Source: Rhodospirillales bacterium (GTDB taxonomy: Bacteria; Pseudomonadota; Alphaproteobacteria; Acetobacterales; Acetobacteraceae). From it: a DNA stretch of 37,928 nt. The translations under genes and the position numbers were made by a program. The DNA lies in the NCBI GenBank assembly GCA_025352565.1, contig JANXTF010000145.1, positions 1 through 37,928 of the forward strand, in the 5' to 3' direction. Position 1 is the stretch's first letter. Each line of letters opens with the position of its first letter. The notes under the pieces are model-generated. The model was not told the origin of the DNA and did no database searches. It was given only the letters and a program-made list of their open reading frames with translations. Shown here piece after piece: positions 8,990-16,862 of this stretch.

Positions 8990-9082
8990 CACGCATCCGA
9001 TTTTGTTCGATCCGGCCCGCGTTCGGACGGCCCAATTCCGGCATACGGTTCAGGCCTTGGATGGCGGCAGAACGGAACCGCT

Positions 9083-9112
9083 ATTGCGAGGCATTCTCAT
9101 TTTCTTTAAGAA
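9083..9112 (+). promoter_or_regulatory. Fur-like box overlapping a candidate promoter
   Basis: The 19-mer attgcgaggcattctcatt (9083-9101) matches the palindromic Fur-box variant AATGAGAATCATTCTCATT at 15 of 19 positions; the right half-site is perfect and the left is 5 of 9. It overlaps a possible promoter, TTGCGA (9084-9089), 17 bases, TAAGAA (9107-9112). It lies 42-60 bases before the ATG of an iron-uptake gene pair, which fits iron-responsive control. Alphaproteobacteria may instead use RirA or Irr, so the regulator is uncertain. Confidence 0.45.
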
Positions 9113-9130
9113 GGCAACTCTGGTCCGATC

Positions 9131-9136
9131 AGGAGG
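9131..9136 (+). promoter_or_regulatory. Strong ribosome binding site fixing the cupredoxin start
   Basis: A perfect AGGAGG lies 6 bases before the ATG at 9143. This rules out the in-frame TTG at 9137, which would be directly on the site. Confidence 0.85.
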
Positions 9137-9142
9137 TTGTCC

Positions 9143-9469
9143 ATGCGCCTGCTTGCCCTTGCTTTTTGCCTGCTGGTGATCTCTGCGGTGGCTGCCAAGG
9201 CCGAAGACCCTTCGTTTTCGTTGACGATAAAGGATCATCGCTTCAGTCCGGCCGAGATCACGATCCCAGCCAACATGCGCGTGCGCTTCATGGTCAAAAA
9301 CCTGGATCCCACGCCGGCCGAGTTCGAGAGCGACGACTTCAAGGCCGAGAAGATTATTCCCGCCGGCCAGGAGGTCACAATTCTCCTCCCTGCGCTCAAG
9401 CCCGGCATCTATGAGTTCCATGACGAATACAACGAAGCACTGTCGAAAAGCCGCCTCATAGTTAAGTAG
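9143..9469 (+). CDS. Secreted cupredoxin-like protein paired with FTR1 permease
   Basis: A 108-residue exported protein with a signal peptide (cut near AKA, residue 20) and a single cupredoxin-type beta-sandwich: SLTIKDHRFSPAEITIPAN, then AEFES, IIPAGQEV, LKPGIYEFHDEYN. This is the arrangement of small cupredoxin-domain partners of FTR1 iron permeases (EfeO N-domain or FtrB-like). The mature part has no Cys, so a classical type 1 copper site is absent; H32 and H93 with nearby acids could bind metal. It probably helps Fe2+ oxidation or delivery in the periplasm. It precedes the permease gene by 22 bases. Known systems also include a P19/FtrA protein and a ferredoxin (FtrD); neither is in the window. 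Confidence 0.78.
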   Translation: MRLLALAFCLLVISAVAAKAEDPSFSLTIKDHRFSPAEITIPANMRVRFMVKNLDPTPAEFESDDFKAEKIIPAGQEVTILLPALKPGIYEFHDEYNEALSKSRLIVK

Positions 9470-9491
9470 TCGGAATGAAGCATATATCGCC

Positions 9492-10334
9492 ATGCTAGCC
9501 ACAGCTCTCATCGTCTTCCGTGAAATCCTGGAAGCAGCTCTCGTCGTCAGCATCGTCATGGCTGCGACGAAGGGTGTGCTGGGCCGTGGATTATGGGTGG
9601 GGTATGGCTTGGGCGGCGGCATCCTCGGAGCCAGTCTTGTCGCCGCCTTTGCCGGCGCGATAGCTCAGCTCGCCTCCGGTATGGGACAGGAGTTGTTCAA
9701 CGCCTCGGTGATGTTCATCGCCGTCGCGATGCTGGGCTGGCACAGCGTCTGGATGGGACGGCACGGCCGCGAGATGGCGCGCGACCTCGGAACCGTTGGC
9801 AGAGCCGTTTCGGCCGGTTCACGTCCGCCCTATGCACTCGCTGTGGTGGTCGGGATCGCTGTGCTGCGCGAAGGGTCGGAAGCAGTGCTCTTCCTCTATG
9901 GGATCGCCGCAGGCGAGCCCGACCAGACTGGTAGAATGATCGTCGGAGGGTTGCTCGGGCTTGTTGGTGGGGTCGCGCTTGGTTTGGCGATGTATTACGG
10001 GCTGTTGCGAATCTCAACCAAACACCTGTTCGCGGTGACGACATGGATGATCGTCCTGCTCGCAGCCGGAATGGCTGGTCAGGGCGCTGCGTTCCTGGTG
10101 CAGGCCGACGTTCTGCCGTCGCTCGGTGACGCCGTCTGGAACACCTCGCGCGTGCTGACTGACAGCAGCGTGCTGGGCAAGACGCTGCATACCCTGGTCG
10201 GATATTCGGCCCAACCGTCGGTGGTCCAGCTCCTCTTTTACGCGGCAACGCTCGTAGCGATCGGTTCGCTGACCTGGCTGTATGGCCGTCCGCCCCGCCC
10301 CGTTTCCGCCGACCAGCGTCGCTTCGCCCCATGA
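9492..10334 (+). CDS. FTR1-family iron permease
   Basis: A 280-residue integral membrane protein of the FTR1/EfeU/FtrC family. It carries both iron-binding REXXE motifs: REILE at 10-14 in the first helix and REGSE at 126-130 in the fourth. About seven hydrophobic segments are visible, and GQELFN (65-70) is typical of the family. It moves iron across the inner membrane, usually linked to iron oxidation by a partner protein. The cupredoxin gene just upstream fits that role. There is no strong SD, so coupling to the upstream gene is likely. It is convergent with the leftward operon that ends at 10409; no clear terminator hairpin was seen in the 74 bases between. Confidence 0.9.
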   Translation: MLATALIVFREILEAALVVSIVMAATKGVLGRGLWVGYGLGGGILGASLVAAFAGAIAQLASGMGQELFNASVMFIAVAMLGWHSVWMGRHGREMARDLGTVGRAVSAGSRPPYALAVVVGIAVLREGSEAVLFLYGIAAGEPDQTGRMIVGGLLGLVGGVALGLAMYYGLLRISTKHLFAVTTWMIVLLAAGMAGQGAAFLVQADVLPSLGDAVWNTSRVLTDSSVLGKTLHTLVGYSAQPSVVQLLFYAATLVAIGSLTWLYGRPPRPVSADQRRFAP

Positions 10335-10408
10335 GGTCGCCCTCGGCGGAAAGCAGGAAGCCAACGACGCCGGTCGGGTCAAGCGCCCCGCCCGTCCGAT
10401 GCCAGCCG

Positions 10409-11236
10409 CTATTCGATGCTCGCCGGGAGTCCGGTCCAGACCGTCGCCGGGTCACACGGCCGGGGTAGCAGCGCCTGGTCGGCCATGTAGCGCAGCGCCA
10501 GGTCGATCGCGGGCTGGATTGCGGCGCGGGTGCTGCCGCCGCCGAGCAGGCGCATGATCTCGGGCAGCCAGTCCGGGTGAGCTTCGGCGACAGGGCGCGC
10601 CACGACTGCGATATGGTTCACGGGCACGAAGCCATGGCGGTCGAGGAATTTGGCGCCGGACGCGACCGGATCGGGGAAAACGGTGCGGAGCCACGGGTCG
10701 CCGGGCACGTCGTTGCCAACGATGACGGCGTCGAGCGCGCCGTCATGCAGCATGGCGAGCATGTCCGACCCGGGCGGGGCGCGCTCGACCCAGGGCGGGT
10801 CGTTGTATTCGGCGACGTGGGCGCCCTCGAAACTGGTCCAGCGGATGTCCTGGGCGGACAGGCCGTATTCCTCCATCAGAATGCCCCGCAGCCAGAGCCC
10901 GGTCGTCTGCGTGTAGGCGCGCACGCCGATGCGCCGGCCCGCGAGCGTCCCGGGCGCCACATCGCTGTCGGCCCGGCACAGCAAGGCGGCGTATTGGTGG
11001 CGTGACGCCAGCACGACCGGAAGCAGCACGATGGGCTTGTCATAGGCCAGGGCCTGCAGCGCGGTCCCCAGCGCCATCTCGCTCACGTCGAAGGCGGCGT
11101 CGCGCAGCATGGGGGCAAAGGCGCGCGTGATGGGTTGGACCTCGGCTAAGTCGAGGTCGAACAGCGCCGACCGCGCGCGGCCGTCGCGTAGCGTCGCGGT
11201 GGCGGGATAGCGGCCGACGGCGAGGCGCAGAATCAT
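10409..11236 (-). CDS. 4,5-dihydroxyphthalate decarboxylase-like / PBP2-fold protein
   Basis: A 275-residue protein resembling the 4,5-dihydroxyphthalate decarboxylase (Pht5) family, which shares the type 2 periplasmic binding fold. Family-like segments are the opening LRLAVGRYPATATLRDGRA, FDVSEMALGTALQALA, a RHQYAALLC-like piece, and the GRRIGVRAYTQTTGLWLRGIL/EYGL block. It is shorter than Pht5 (about 330). The ATG at 11236 is chosen because homology begins there; upstream in-frame extension to 11323 looks non-native. No signal peptide is visible, so it is probably cytoplasmic: either a decarboxylase or a ligand-binding protein. It is the last gene of the 13-gene leftward operon, after a 126-base gap behind an amino-acid-type permease. 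Confidence 0.6.
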   Translation of the reverse strand: MILRLAVGRYPATATLRDGRARSALFDLDLAEVQPITRAFAPMLRDAAFDVSEMALGTALQALAYDKPIVLLPVVLASRHQYAALLCRADSDVAPGTLAGRRIGVRAYTQTTGLWLRGILMEEYGLSAQDIRWTSFEGAHVAEYNDPPWVERAPPGSDMLAMLHDGALDAVIVGNDVPGDPWLRTVFPDPVASGAKFLDRHGFVPVNHIAVVARPVAEAHPDWLPEIMRLLGGGSTRAAIQPAIDLALRYMADQALLPRPCDPATVWTGLPASIE

Positions 11237-11362
11237 GCCGGACGTGTTCGCAAGCCGGTCGGCATAATGGCGGTTCCCTCCGTCGTGTCGCGGCAAGCTG
11301 CTCTTGAGAGACGTTGCTGGCAACAGTTGTGGATCTTGGGGGCTGACCAGATTGGCGCCCGT

Positions 11363-12013
11363 CTAGGTTGTCTCCGCAAACCGGCGCTGCAGGGCGCGCC
11401 CGGTCAGGGAAAGGGCGAGGCACAGGGCGAAGTAAACGAGGGCGACGCTGCCGAGGATGGTGAAAGGCTGGAAGACCCGGGCATTGACCATGAGGGCGCT
11501 GCCGGTGAGTTCGGGCACGCCGATGACGGATGCGACGGAGGTGTATTTCAGCATCCGCACGTATTGGCCGATGAGCGCGGGAAGTGCCACGCGGGCGGCG
11601 AGGGGGAGCACGATCAGACGAAGGGTTTTCGGACGGGACAGGCCAAGTGCCGTCGCGGCCTCGATGAGCGATGGAGGGACCGCACGGAGGCCGGCGCGCA
11701 TGTCTTCGGCGCAATAGGCGGCCAGGAAAAGGGCGAAGCCGGCGGTGCAGGCGGCGTATCCGGTCGTGCGGAAGCCGAAGGCGGCCGGTAGGGCGATGTA
11801 GCAGATCAGCAGCACCACCAGGACGGGGGTGCCCTGCATGAAGCCGACATAGGCGGCCAGACCCTGGGACAGGACCGGGATGCGGAGGTGGCGCGCCAGC
11901 GCGATGCCGGCCGCGAGGATGGTGCCGGCCAGGGCGGTCAGGACCGCCATCGACAAAGTGGTTGCCAGGCCAGCCGCGAGGAACGGCAGGTTGCGGGCGA
12001 TCACCTCAGGCAT
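11363..12013 (-). CDS. Polar amino acid-type ABC transporter permease
   Basis: A 216-residue inner-membrane permease of the His/Glu/Gln/Arg/opine (HisM/GlnP) family. It has the N-terminal amphipathic start and hydrophobic helices usual in the family, FMQGTPVLVVLL (the family has R-GTP-L here), and the EAA loop EAATALGLSRPKTLRLIVLP that contacts the ATPase. It lies 24 bases after a second permease of the same family, with which it should form a heterodimer. No ATPase of the matching HisP/GlnQ type is present in the window. Confidence 0.88.
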   Translation of the reverse strand: MPEVIARNLPFLAAGLATTLSMAVLTALAGTILAAGIALARHLRIPVLSQGLAAYVGFMQGTPVLVVLLICYIALPAAFGFRTTGYAACTAGFALFLAAYCAEDMRAGLRAVPPSLIEAATALGLSRPKTLRLIVLPLAARVALPALIGQYVRMLKYTSVASVIGVPELTGSALMVNARVFQPFTILGSVALVYFALCLALSLTGRALQRRFAETT

Positions 12014-12037
12014 TGGCGACTTCGGACATGGAAGCCA

Positions 12038-12700
12038 TCAGGCATCGCGCAGGACGGCGGCTTGCGGCCGGGGCAGGCGCAGCACGGCGTGGCTGACGAT
12101 GCTCACCAGGGCCAGATAGAGAAGGCTGATGGTGAAATAGATCTCCGCGCTGCGGAAGGTGTCGGCCTCGATGGCGCCGGCCTGGTAGGCGAGTTCCCCG
12201 ACCGCGACCACCGAGGCGAGCGAGGAGTCCTTGATCAACTGGGAAAGCAGGTTGGCGAGGGACGGCGCGACGATGCGGAACGCCTGCGGGACGGTGACCA
12301 GGCGCAGGGTGCGCCAGCCAGTCAGGCCAAGCGCCAGGGCCGCGTCGGTTTGGCCCCGCGGCACGGCAAGGAGGCCGGTGCGGACGATCTCGGCGGCATA
12401 GGCGCCCGAGTAGATCGACAGGCCGAGCACCGCGCAGAGCGAGGCGGGCAGGTCGAGCCAGGCCAGGCCGAGGTACCAGACATAGATATGCAGCAGGAGG
12501 GGGACGTTGCGCACGGCCTCGACGTAGGCGACCGCACAAATGCGAAGCGGGCGGGCGCGGGATGCGCCGGCGGCCCCGATGGGGAGGCCGATCAGGAGGG
12601 CTCCGATCAGGCCCGCCGCGGAGAGGGCGATGGTGGTGAGCAGCCCTGCGGCAACCTGGTCGCGGTGAGCCCAGATCGGGCCGAAGTCGATGCCGGTCAT
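12038..12700 (-). CDS. Polar amino acid-type ABC transporter permease
   Basis: A 220-residue permease of the HisM/GlnP family. It has the conserved VEAVRNVPLLLHIY segment (R-N-x-P-L in the family), then YSGAYAAEIVRTGLLAVPRGQ and the EAA-type loop ALALGLTGWRTLRLVTVPQA. It is 49 bases downstream of the binding-protein gene and 24 bases upstream of the second permease, so the three make up a receptor and membrane channel. It lacks a dedicated ATPase nearby. Confidence 0.88.
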   Translation of the reverse strand: MTGIDFGPIWAHRDQVAAGLLTTIALSAAGLIGALLIGLPIGAAGASRARPLRICAVAYVEAVRNVPLLLHIYVWYLGLAWLDLPASLCAVLGLSIYSGAYAAEIVRTGLLAVPRGQTDAALALGLTGWRTLRLVTVPQAFRIVAPSLANLLSQLIKDSSLASVVAVGELAYQAGAIEADTFRSAEIYFTISLLYLALVSIVSHAVLRLPRPQAAVLRDA

Positions 12701-12749
12701 GGATACTTGGCCAAGGACTCAGAAAGCGTGGAAGCGCGCGGGACCGCGA

Positions 12750-13562
12750 TCAGGGCCAAACCTCGATGGGAACCGGGGGATCGGCGCCAAACCACGTCTG
12801 GTAGAGTTTCGCGTAAGCGCCGGTGTTCCAGAGGTCTTGCAGGGTCTCGTCGACGGCGTCGCGCATGGCGTAGTCGCCTTTGCGAACGCCGATCCCGAAC
12901 GGTTCGGTGCTGAGCAGGCCGCCAACGATCTTGAACCCGTCGTTGTTCTTGGAGAAACCCTGCAGGATGTTGAGGCTGCCGGTCAGGACGTCGGCGCGGC
13001 CCTGCGCGAGGGCGAGCCAGGCCGCGTCGTAGTCGCGGAATGCGGTGATGCGGGCGGCCGGCGCGAGGCGGGCAATGGTTTTTTCCAGGGTCGTGCCTTG
13101 CTGCACCGCGACCCGCTTGCCGGCCAGATCGGACACGCCGGCGATCGTGCTGTCTTTCCGGACCAGCAGCGCTTGGCCGCCGGTGTAGTAGGTGAGGCTG
13201 AAGTCGATGGCGCGGCCACGTTCCCGCGTGTGGGTCATCGATGCCGCGACAAGGTCGATGTTGCCGCTGAGCAGGAGCGGGATGCGGGTGACGGAGGTGA
13301 CCTTCTGGAACTCGACCGGTACGCCGATATGAGCGGCGACGGCGCGGATAATATCGAGATCGAAGCCGGCCGGGGCATTTCCGTCGTCGAGGAAACCGAA
13401 GGGCGGAGTGTCGAGCTTCACCCCGGCCAGCAGCTTGCCGCGGCTTTTCACGGCGGCGACGCTGTCGGGGCCGGGTTGGGCCTTGGCGGGCCGGATCACG
13501 GCCGCGATTGCAATGAGGGGCGCGGCGAGGAGGGTCGCGACGCCCAGGCTTCGACGGTTCAT
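12750..13562 (-). CDS. Periplasmic binding protein, polar amino acid type
   Basis: A 270-residue type 2 periplasmic binding protein (SBP_bac_3). The signal peptide ends near RPAKA (about residue 29). Recognisable parts are KLLAGVKLDTPPFGFLDD, FDLDIIRAVAAHIG, the ligand-binding lobe segment NIDLVAASMTHTRERG with its Arg, and GKRVAVQQGTTLEK. The ATG at 13562 overlaps the TGA of the upstream aminotransferase gene by 4 bases and starts a normal signal peptide, so it is preferred over longer in-frame versions. Being coupled to an aminotransferase and followed by two amino-acid-type permeases, it probably delivers an amino acid-like substrate for transamination. Confidence 0.88.
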   Translation of the reverse strand: MNRRSLGVATLLAAPLIAIAAVIRPAKAQPGPDSVAAVKSRGKLLAGVKLDTPPFGFLDDGNAPAGFDLDIIRAVAAHIGVPVEFQKVTSVTRIPLLLSGNIDLVAASMTHTRERGRAIDFSLTYYTGGQALLVRKDSTIAGVSDLAGKRVAVQQGTTLEKTIARLAPAARITAFRDYDAAWLALAQGRADVLTGSLNILQGFSKNNDGFKIVGGLLSTEPFGIGVRKGDYAMRDAVDETLQDLWNTGAYAKLYQTWFGADPPVPIEVWP

Positions 13563-14722
13563 GCCAGTACTTGCTCCTGCCGGGACCATTGCGCGATGCG
13601 GTCCATCGCGTCTTCGAGGTCGGGCTGCGTCGTCGTGAGGGACAGGCGGATGTGTCCGGCACCGGCCGCGCCGAAGGCCGAGCCCGGGAGGCTCGCGACC
13701 GAGAGCCGGTCGAGCCAGCTCGCGGCGACCGCGCCATCGTCGCCGGGAACCGAGGGGAACAGGTAGAAGCCGGCGTCGGGCAACGGGCAATGGATGCCGG
13801 GCAAGGCGGCGAGGCGGGAAGCCGCGTATTCCTGGCGGGCGCGGAACAGGGCGCGGTAGCCGGGAACGAGGTCGTCGAACAATCGAAGCGCCGCGACACC
13901 GGCCTGCTGCACGAAGCCCGGAACGCAATAGACGGAGTGCTGCATGACGCGCTGGAACGAGCGCGCGGTGCCGGCCGGCATGGACAGGGAGCCGAGGCGC
14001 CAGCCGGTCATGCCGAACGTCTTCGACAGGCTGTCCACCACCAGGGTGCGGGCCTGGCCGGCGGAGGAGGCCTGCGGTGCGGCGAAGCGGCCGGCGTGAA
14101 GCAGGTCGGAATAAACCTGGTCGAAGACGATCCACAGGTCGTGCCGCTCGGCCAATGCGAGCACGGCGTCCAGTTCGGCGGCCGGAAGCACGCGGGCGGT
14201 CGGGTTGACGGGCGAGTTCAGGACGATCGCGACCGTGCGCGGCGTGATGGCGGCGGCGAGCTGGCCGGGGTCGATGCGATCGAGCATCGGCAGCGGGACG
14301 GGCGTGCCGCCGCACAGGCGGATGCAGGGGCCGTAGCTGACCCAGCCGGGTTCGGGAACCAGAACCTCGTCGCCGGGTTCGACGATGCCCATGAGGGCGG
14401 TCAGCAGCGCGAACTTGCCGCCGGGCGTTATCAGCACGTCCTCGGGCGCGTAGGCGGCGCCGGTTCGCAGGCGTTCGCGATCGGCCAGGGCGGCGCGGAG
14501 GGCGGCGCTGCCGGCAGCCGGACCGTAATGGGTGTCGCCGTCGTGGAGGGCGCGGTTGGCCGCTTCGATGATGCGCGGGTCGGTGTCGAGGCCAGGGTCG
14601 CCGCTCGACAGGCCAATGATCCGGCGGCCGGCGGCGCGGGCGGCACGGACGCGCTCGGTCATCTCGACGGTGGCCGAGGGCTTGAGGCCGGCGACGCGGC
14701 TGGCAAGGCGGGGGGTTGGCAT
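13559..14722 (-). CDS. Class I/II pyridoxal-phosphate aminotransferase
   Basis: A 387-residue fold-type I aminotransferase close to the aspartate aminotransferase group. The PLP lysine is K234 in SLSKTFGMTGWRLG. Other expected residues are Y66 in DTHYGPAAG, N173 in NSPVNPTA, D201 and Y204 in FDQVYSD, and the substrate-carboxylate Arg in HIRLSL near the end. The usual NPTG is NPTA and the usual DE-Y is DQVY, both tolerated in subgroups. It would exchange an amino group between an amino acid and a 2-oxo acid. Its ATG shares one base with the stop of the upstream monooxygenase gene and its stop overlaps the next gene, so it is tightly coupled in the operon. Confidence 0.88.
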   Translation of the reverse strand: MPTPRLASRVAGLKPSATVEMTERVRAARAAGRRIIGLSSGDPGLDTDPRIIEAANRALHDGDTHYGPAAGSAALRAALADRERLRTGAAYAPEDVLITPGGKFALLTALMGIVEPGDEVLVPEPGWVSYGPCIRLCGGTPVPLPMLDRIDPGQLAAAITPRTVAIVLNSPVNPTARVLPAAELDAVLALAERHDLWIVFDQVYSDLLHAGRFAAPQASSAGQARTLVVDSLSKTFGMTGWRLGSLSMPAGTARSFQRVMQHSVYCVPGFVQQAGVAALRLFDDLVPGYRALFRARQEYAASRLAALPGIHCPLPDAGFYLFPSVPGDDGAVAASWLDRLSVASLPGSAFGAAGAGHIRLSLTTTQPDLEDAMDRIAQWSRQEQVLA

Positions 14723-15792
14723 CAGGCGACGACCTGCAGCGCCGGTGTGTACGGCTGGGTGAGCGGCACGACCTGATGCATGAAGCGGGTCAGGCTGTCC
14801 ATGGCGTGCTCGTGGCTGAGCGGGCCCATGCGAAAGGTGAGGATGACGCCGCCGATGCCGGTCGCGGCGACCGCGGCGAGTTGCTCCGCGACGGTGGCCG
14901 GGGAGCCGCAGAGCAAGGCATGGCGCGGATCGACGCGGGCGACCGGCTCGGCCTCCGTGCGGGATATGGTCAGACCCTGCTCCCGTTCCACGCGGTTGCG
15001 CATGGCGGCGCGGTGGTCCTGCATGGCGGTGAACGCGGGGATGGCGATGCGCTCGGCCTCGGCATCGGTTTCGGCGACGAACACGTTGCGCCAGGCCCAG
15101 CTCGCGTCCAGGGCGGCGGCGATCGCCGGTTCGGCGTGGCCGGCGCTCCGTGCCGCCGCGCGCCAGGCGGCGATGCGGCGCAGGGTGGTCTGGTTGCTCT
15201 GAACATTCATCAAAAACGGCTTTCCCTGGCGGCCGAGTTCCGCGAGGGAGGTCTCTCCGGAAGCGGCCTGGATTGTGAATGGGTGTGGGCGCGTATAGGG
15301 GCGCGGGCGCAGCACGGGGACGTTCAGGTTCCAGAAGCGGCCCTGGTGATGGAAGCCGTGCTCGCTGGTCCAGGCCCGGGTGATGATGCCGATTGCTTCC
15401 TCGAACCGGGGCTGCGCCTCGGCCGCGTCGATCCCGTAGCCCTGGTATTCATAGATGTTGTGGGCGGTGCCGCGACCGAGACCGACGATCAGGCGGCCCT
15501 TGCTGAGGTGGTCGATGAGGGAGAACTGCTCGGCAAGGCGGATCGGATGGTGGAGCGAAACCTGGGCGACCGCGAAGCCGATGCGGATGCGGGTTGTGGC
15601 CATGGCAAGGGCGGCGGCGAAGCTGATCGGGTCGACGTAGGCGCAATTCCCGTCGAAATGGTGCTCGCAGAGCCAGATCGTGTCGTAGCCGAGCCGCTCG
15701 GTCAGGCGGACCTCCTCCATGACCTGGTCCAGGACGGCGCCGTCCTGGTTGGCATCGCGGCTTTCGGGGAAGAGGAAGTTGCTGAAACGCAC
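14722..15792 (-). CDS. Luciferase-like flavin-dependent monooxygenase (LLM class)
   Basis: A 356-residue TIM-barrel protein of the bacterial luciferase-like family. It begins MRFSNFLFPESR and continues with RLGYDTIWLCEHHFDG, TRIRIGFAVAQVSLHHP and KGRLIVGLGRGTAHN, all typical of the group. Such enzymes use FMNH2 (or F420) and oxygen to oxidise varied substrates, including alkanesulfonates and pyrimidines. No flavin reductase is encoded in the window, so reduced flavin must come from elsewhere. It lies 23 bases after a binding-protein gene and overlaps the aminotransferase gene by one base. Substrate is unknown; the neighbourhood suggests a nitrogen- or heteroatom-containing compound. Confidence 0.85.
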   Translation of the reverse strand: MRFSNFLFPESRDANQDGAVLDQVMEEVRLTERLGYDTIWLCEHHFDGNCAYVDPISFAAALAMATTRIRIGFAVAQVSLHHPIRLAEQFSLIDHLSKGRLIVGLGRGTAHNIYEYQGYGIDAAEAQPRFEEAIGIITRAWTSEHGFHHQGRFWNLNVPVLRPRPYTRPHPFTIQAASGETSLAELGRQGKPFLMNVQSNQTTLRRIAAWRAAARSAGHAEPAIAAALDASWAWRNVFVAETDAEAERIAIPAFTAMQDHRAAMRNRVEREQGLTISRTEAEPVARVDPRHALLCGSPATVAEQLAAVAATGIGGVILTFRMGPLSHEHAMDSLTRFMHQVVPLTQPYTPALQVVA

Positions 15793-15815
15793 GGGGCGCC
15801 CTCTCCTGCTCTCGC

Positions 15816-16862
15816 CTACCGGCGCCCGAACACTTGTATGACATCGTTCACCAGGGTGTCGTGGTCGCGCAGGACGGCGTCATGGCCCGGATTCCAGAGC
15901 TTGAGCCCGGCGAGGGGCGGGTTGCCAGGCGCGGCGGCGACGTCGGCGCGGAACGAGTAGACGCCGCGAATGCGAACCAGTTCGGTCTGCGCGACCTTTG
16001 ACAAGTACCAGTTGCCGAACAACTCGGCGGCGGCGGGGTGCGGGGCGCCGGCCAGCAGCATCAAAGGGTAGTTGACGAAGGGCACGCCCTCGACCGGATA
16101 GATGGGGCGGATGGGCGCGCCCTGACCGACGCGCAACGGGTAGTCGTCGAGGCTGTCGATGATGCCGATCGTGGTTTCGCCGCGGGCGACGGACTGTCCG
16201 ACGGCGGCATAGGCGCTGAACACCTTGGGCTCCTGGGCGGCAAGGGCCGGCAGGTAGGCCGCCGGGAGGTTCAGCTTCATGAAGTCGAACTGGACCCAGG
16301 AGGTGCCGCCGGTGGTGACCGGCGCCATGCTGAGGTTGCCCTTCCAGCGCGGGGCGATCAGATCGGCCCAGGCCTTCGGCGTGTCGGCCTCGGACACGGC
16401 GGCGGTGTTGACGATAAAGTACATCAGCGCGCCGGACGCGCCATACCACCAGCCGTCCTGCTTCGCGTTGGCGGCGAACTGGCCGGCCTGGGGCGGGGTC
16501 CAGGGGCGGACCATCTTGGCGTCGACCAGCCGCTGGGTCAGGGCCTCGTCGGTGATGATGGTGAGGTCCGCCTGGATCTTGCCGGCCTGGCTCTCGGTGA
16601 GCAGGCGCTCATACAGGCGGCCGGTCACGGCGCTGATGACGGAGACCTGGATACAGGGGAACGCCTGCTGGAACTTCTGCACGATCTGGCGTTCGTCGGC
16701 GTCGCGCTGGGCGGTGTAGTACGTGACGCGGCCCTCGGCGCAGGCGGCGGCCACCAGGTCCGGCGTGGCGATCGTCTCGCCGCCGACGGTCGGGCTGGGC
16801 ATCTGCGCGAATGCGGGCGCGGCCATCAGAAGCAGGGCGGCGGCGGCTGTTGTGCGGATCAT
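15816..16862 (-). CDS. Iron/2-AEP-type ABC transporter binding protein (family 1)
   Basis: A 348-residue exported binding protein with a signal peptide cut after AAPAFA (about residue 19). VTYYTAQRDADERQIVQKFQ, DLTIITDEALTQRLV and GRTP-like mid segments such as APRWKGNLSMAP place it with FbpA/AfuA-like and 2-aminoethylphosphonate-type receptors. Its ATG overlaps the TGA of hyuA by 4 bases. The matching ATPase and fused permease appear to be the two genes upstream of hyuB in the same operon (22370-23458 and 20643-22373). The name iron-type is only a family label; members also bind phosphonates, thiamine and polyols. Confidence 0.85.
   Translation of the reverse strand: MIRTTAAAALLLMAAPAFAQMPSPTVGGETIATPDLVAAACAEGRVTYYTAQRDADERQIVQKFQQAFPCIQVSVISAVTGRLYERLLTESQAGKIQADLTIITDEALTQRLVDAKMVRPWTPPQAGQFAANAKQDGWWYGASGALMYFIVNTAAVSEADTPKAWADLIAPRWKGNLSMAPVTTGGTSWVQFDFMKLNLPAAYLPALAAQEPKVFSAYAAVGQSVARGETTIGIIDSLDDYPLRVGQGAPIRPIYPVEGVPFVNYPLMLLAGAPHPAAAELFGNWYLSKVAQTELVRIRGVYSFRADVAAAPGNPPLAGLKLWNPGHDAVLRDHDTLVNDVIQVFGRR

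Noticed and set aside
13563-14315. N-terminal extension of the amino-acid binding protein
   Set aside because: It is Arg-rich antisense-like sequence within the aminotransferase gene in another frame; a normal signal peptide begins at 13562.
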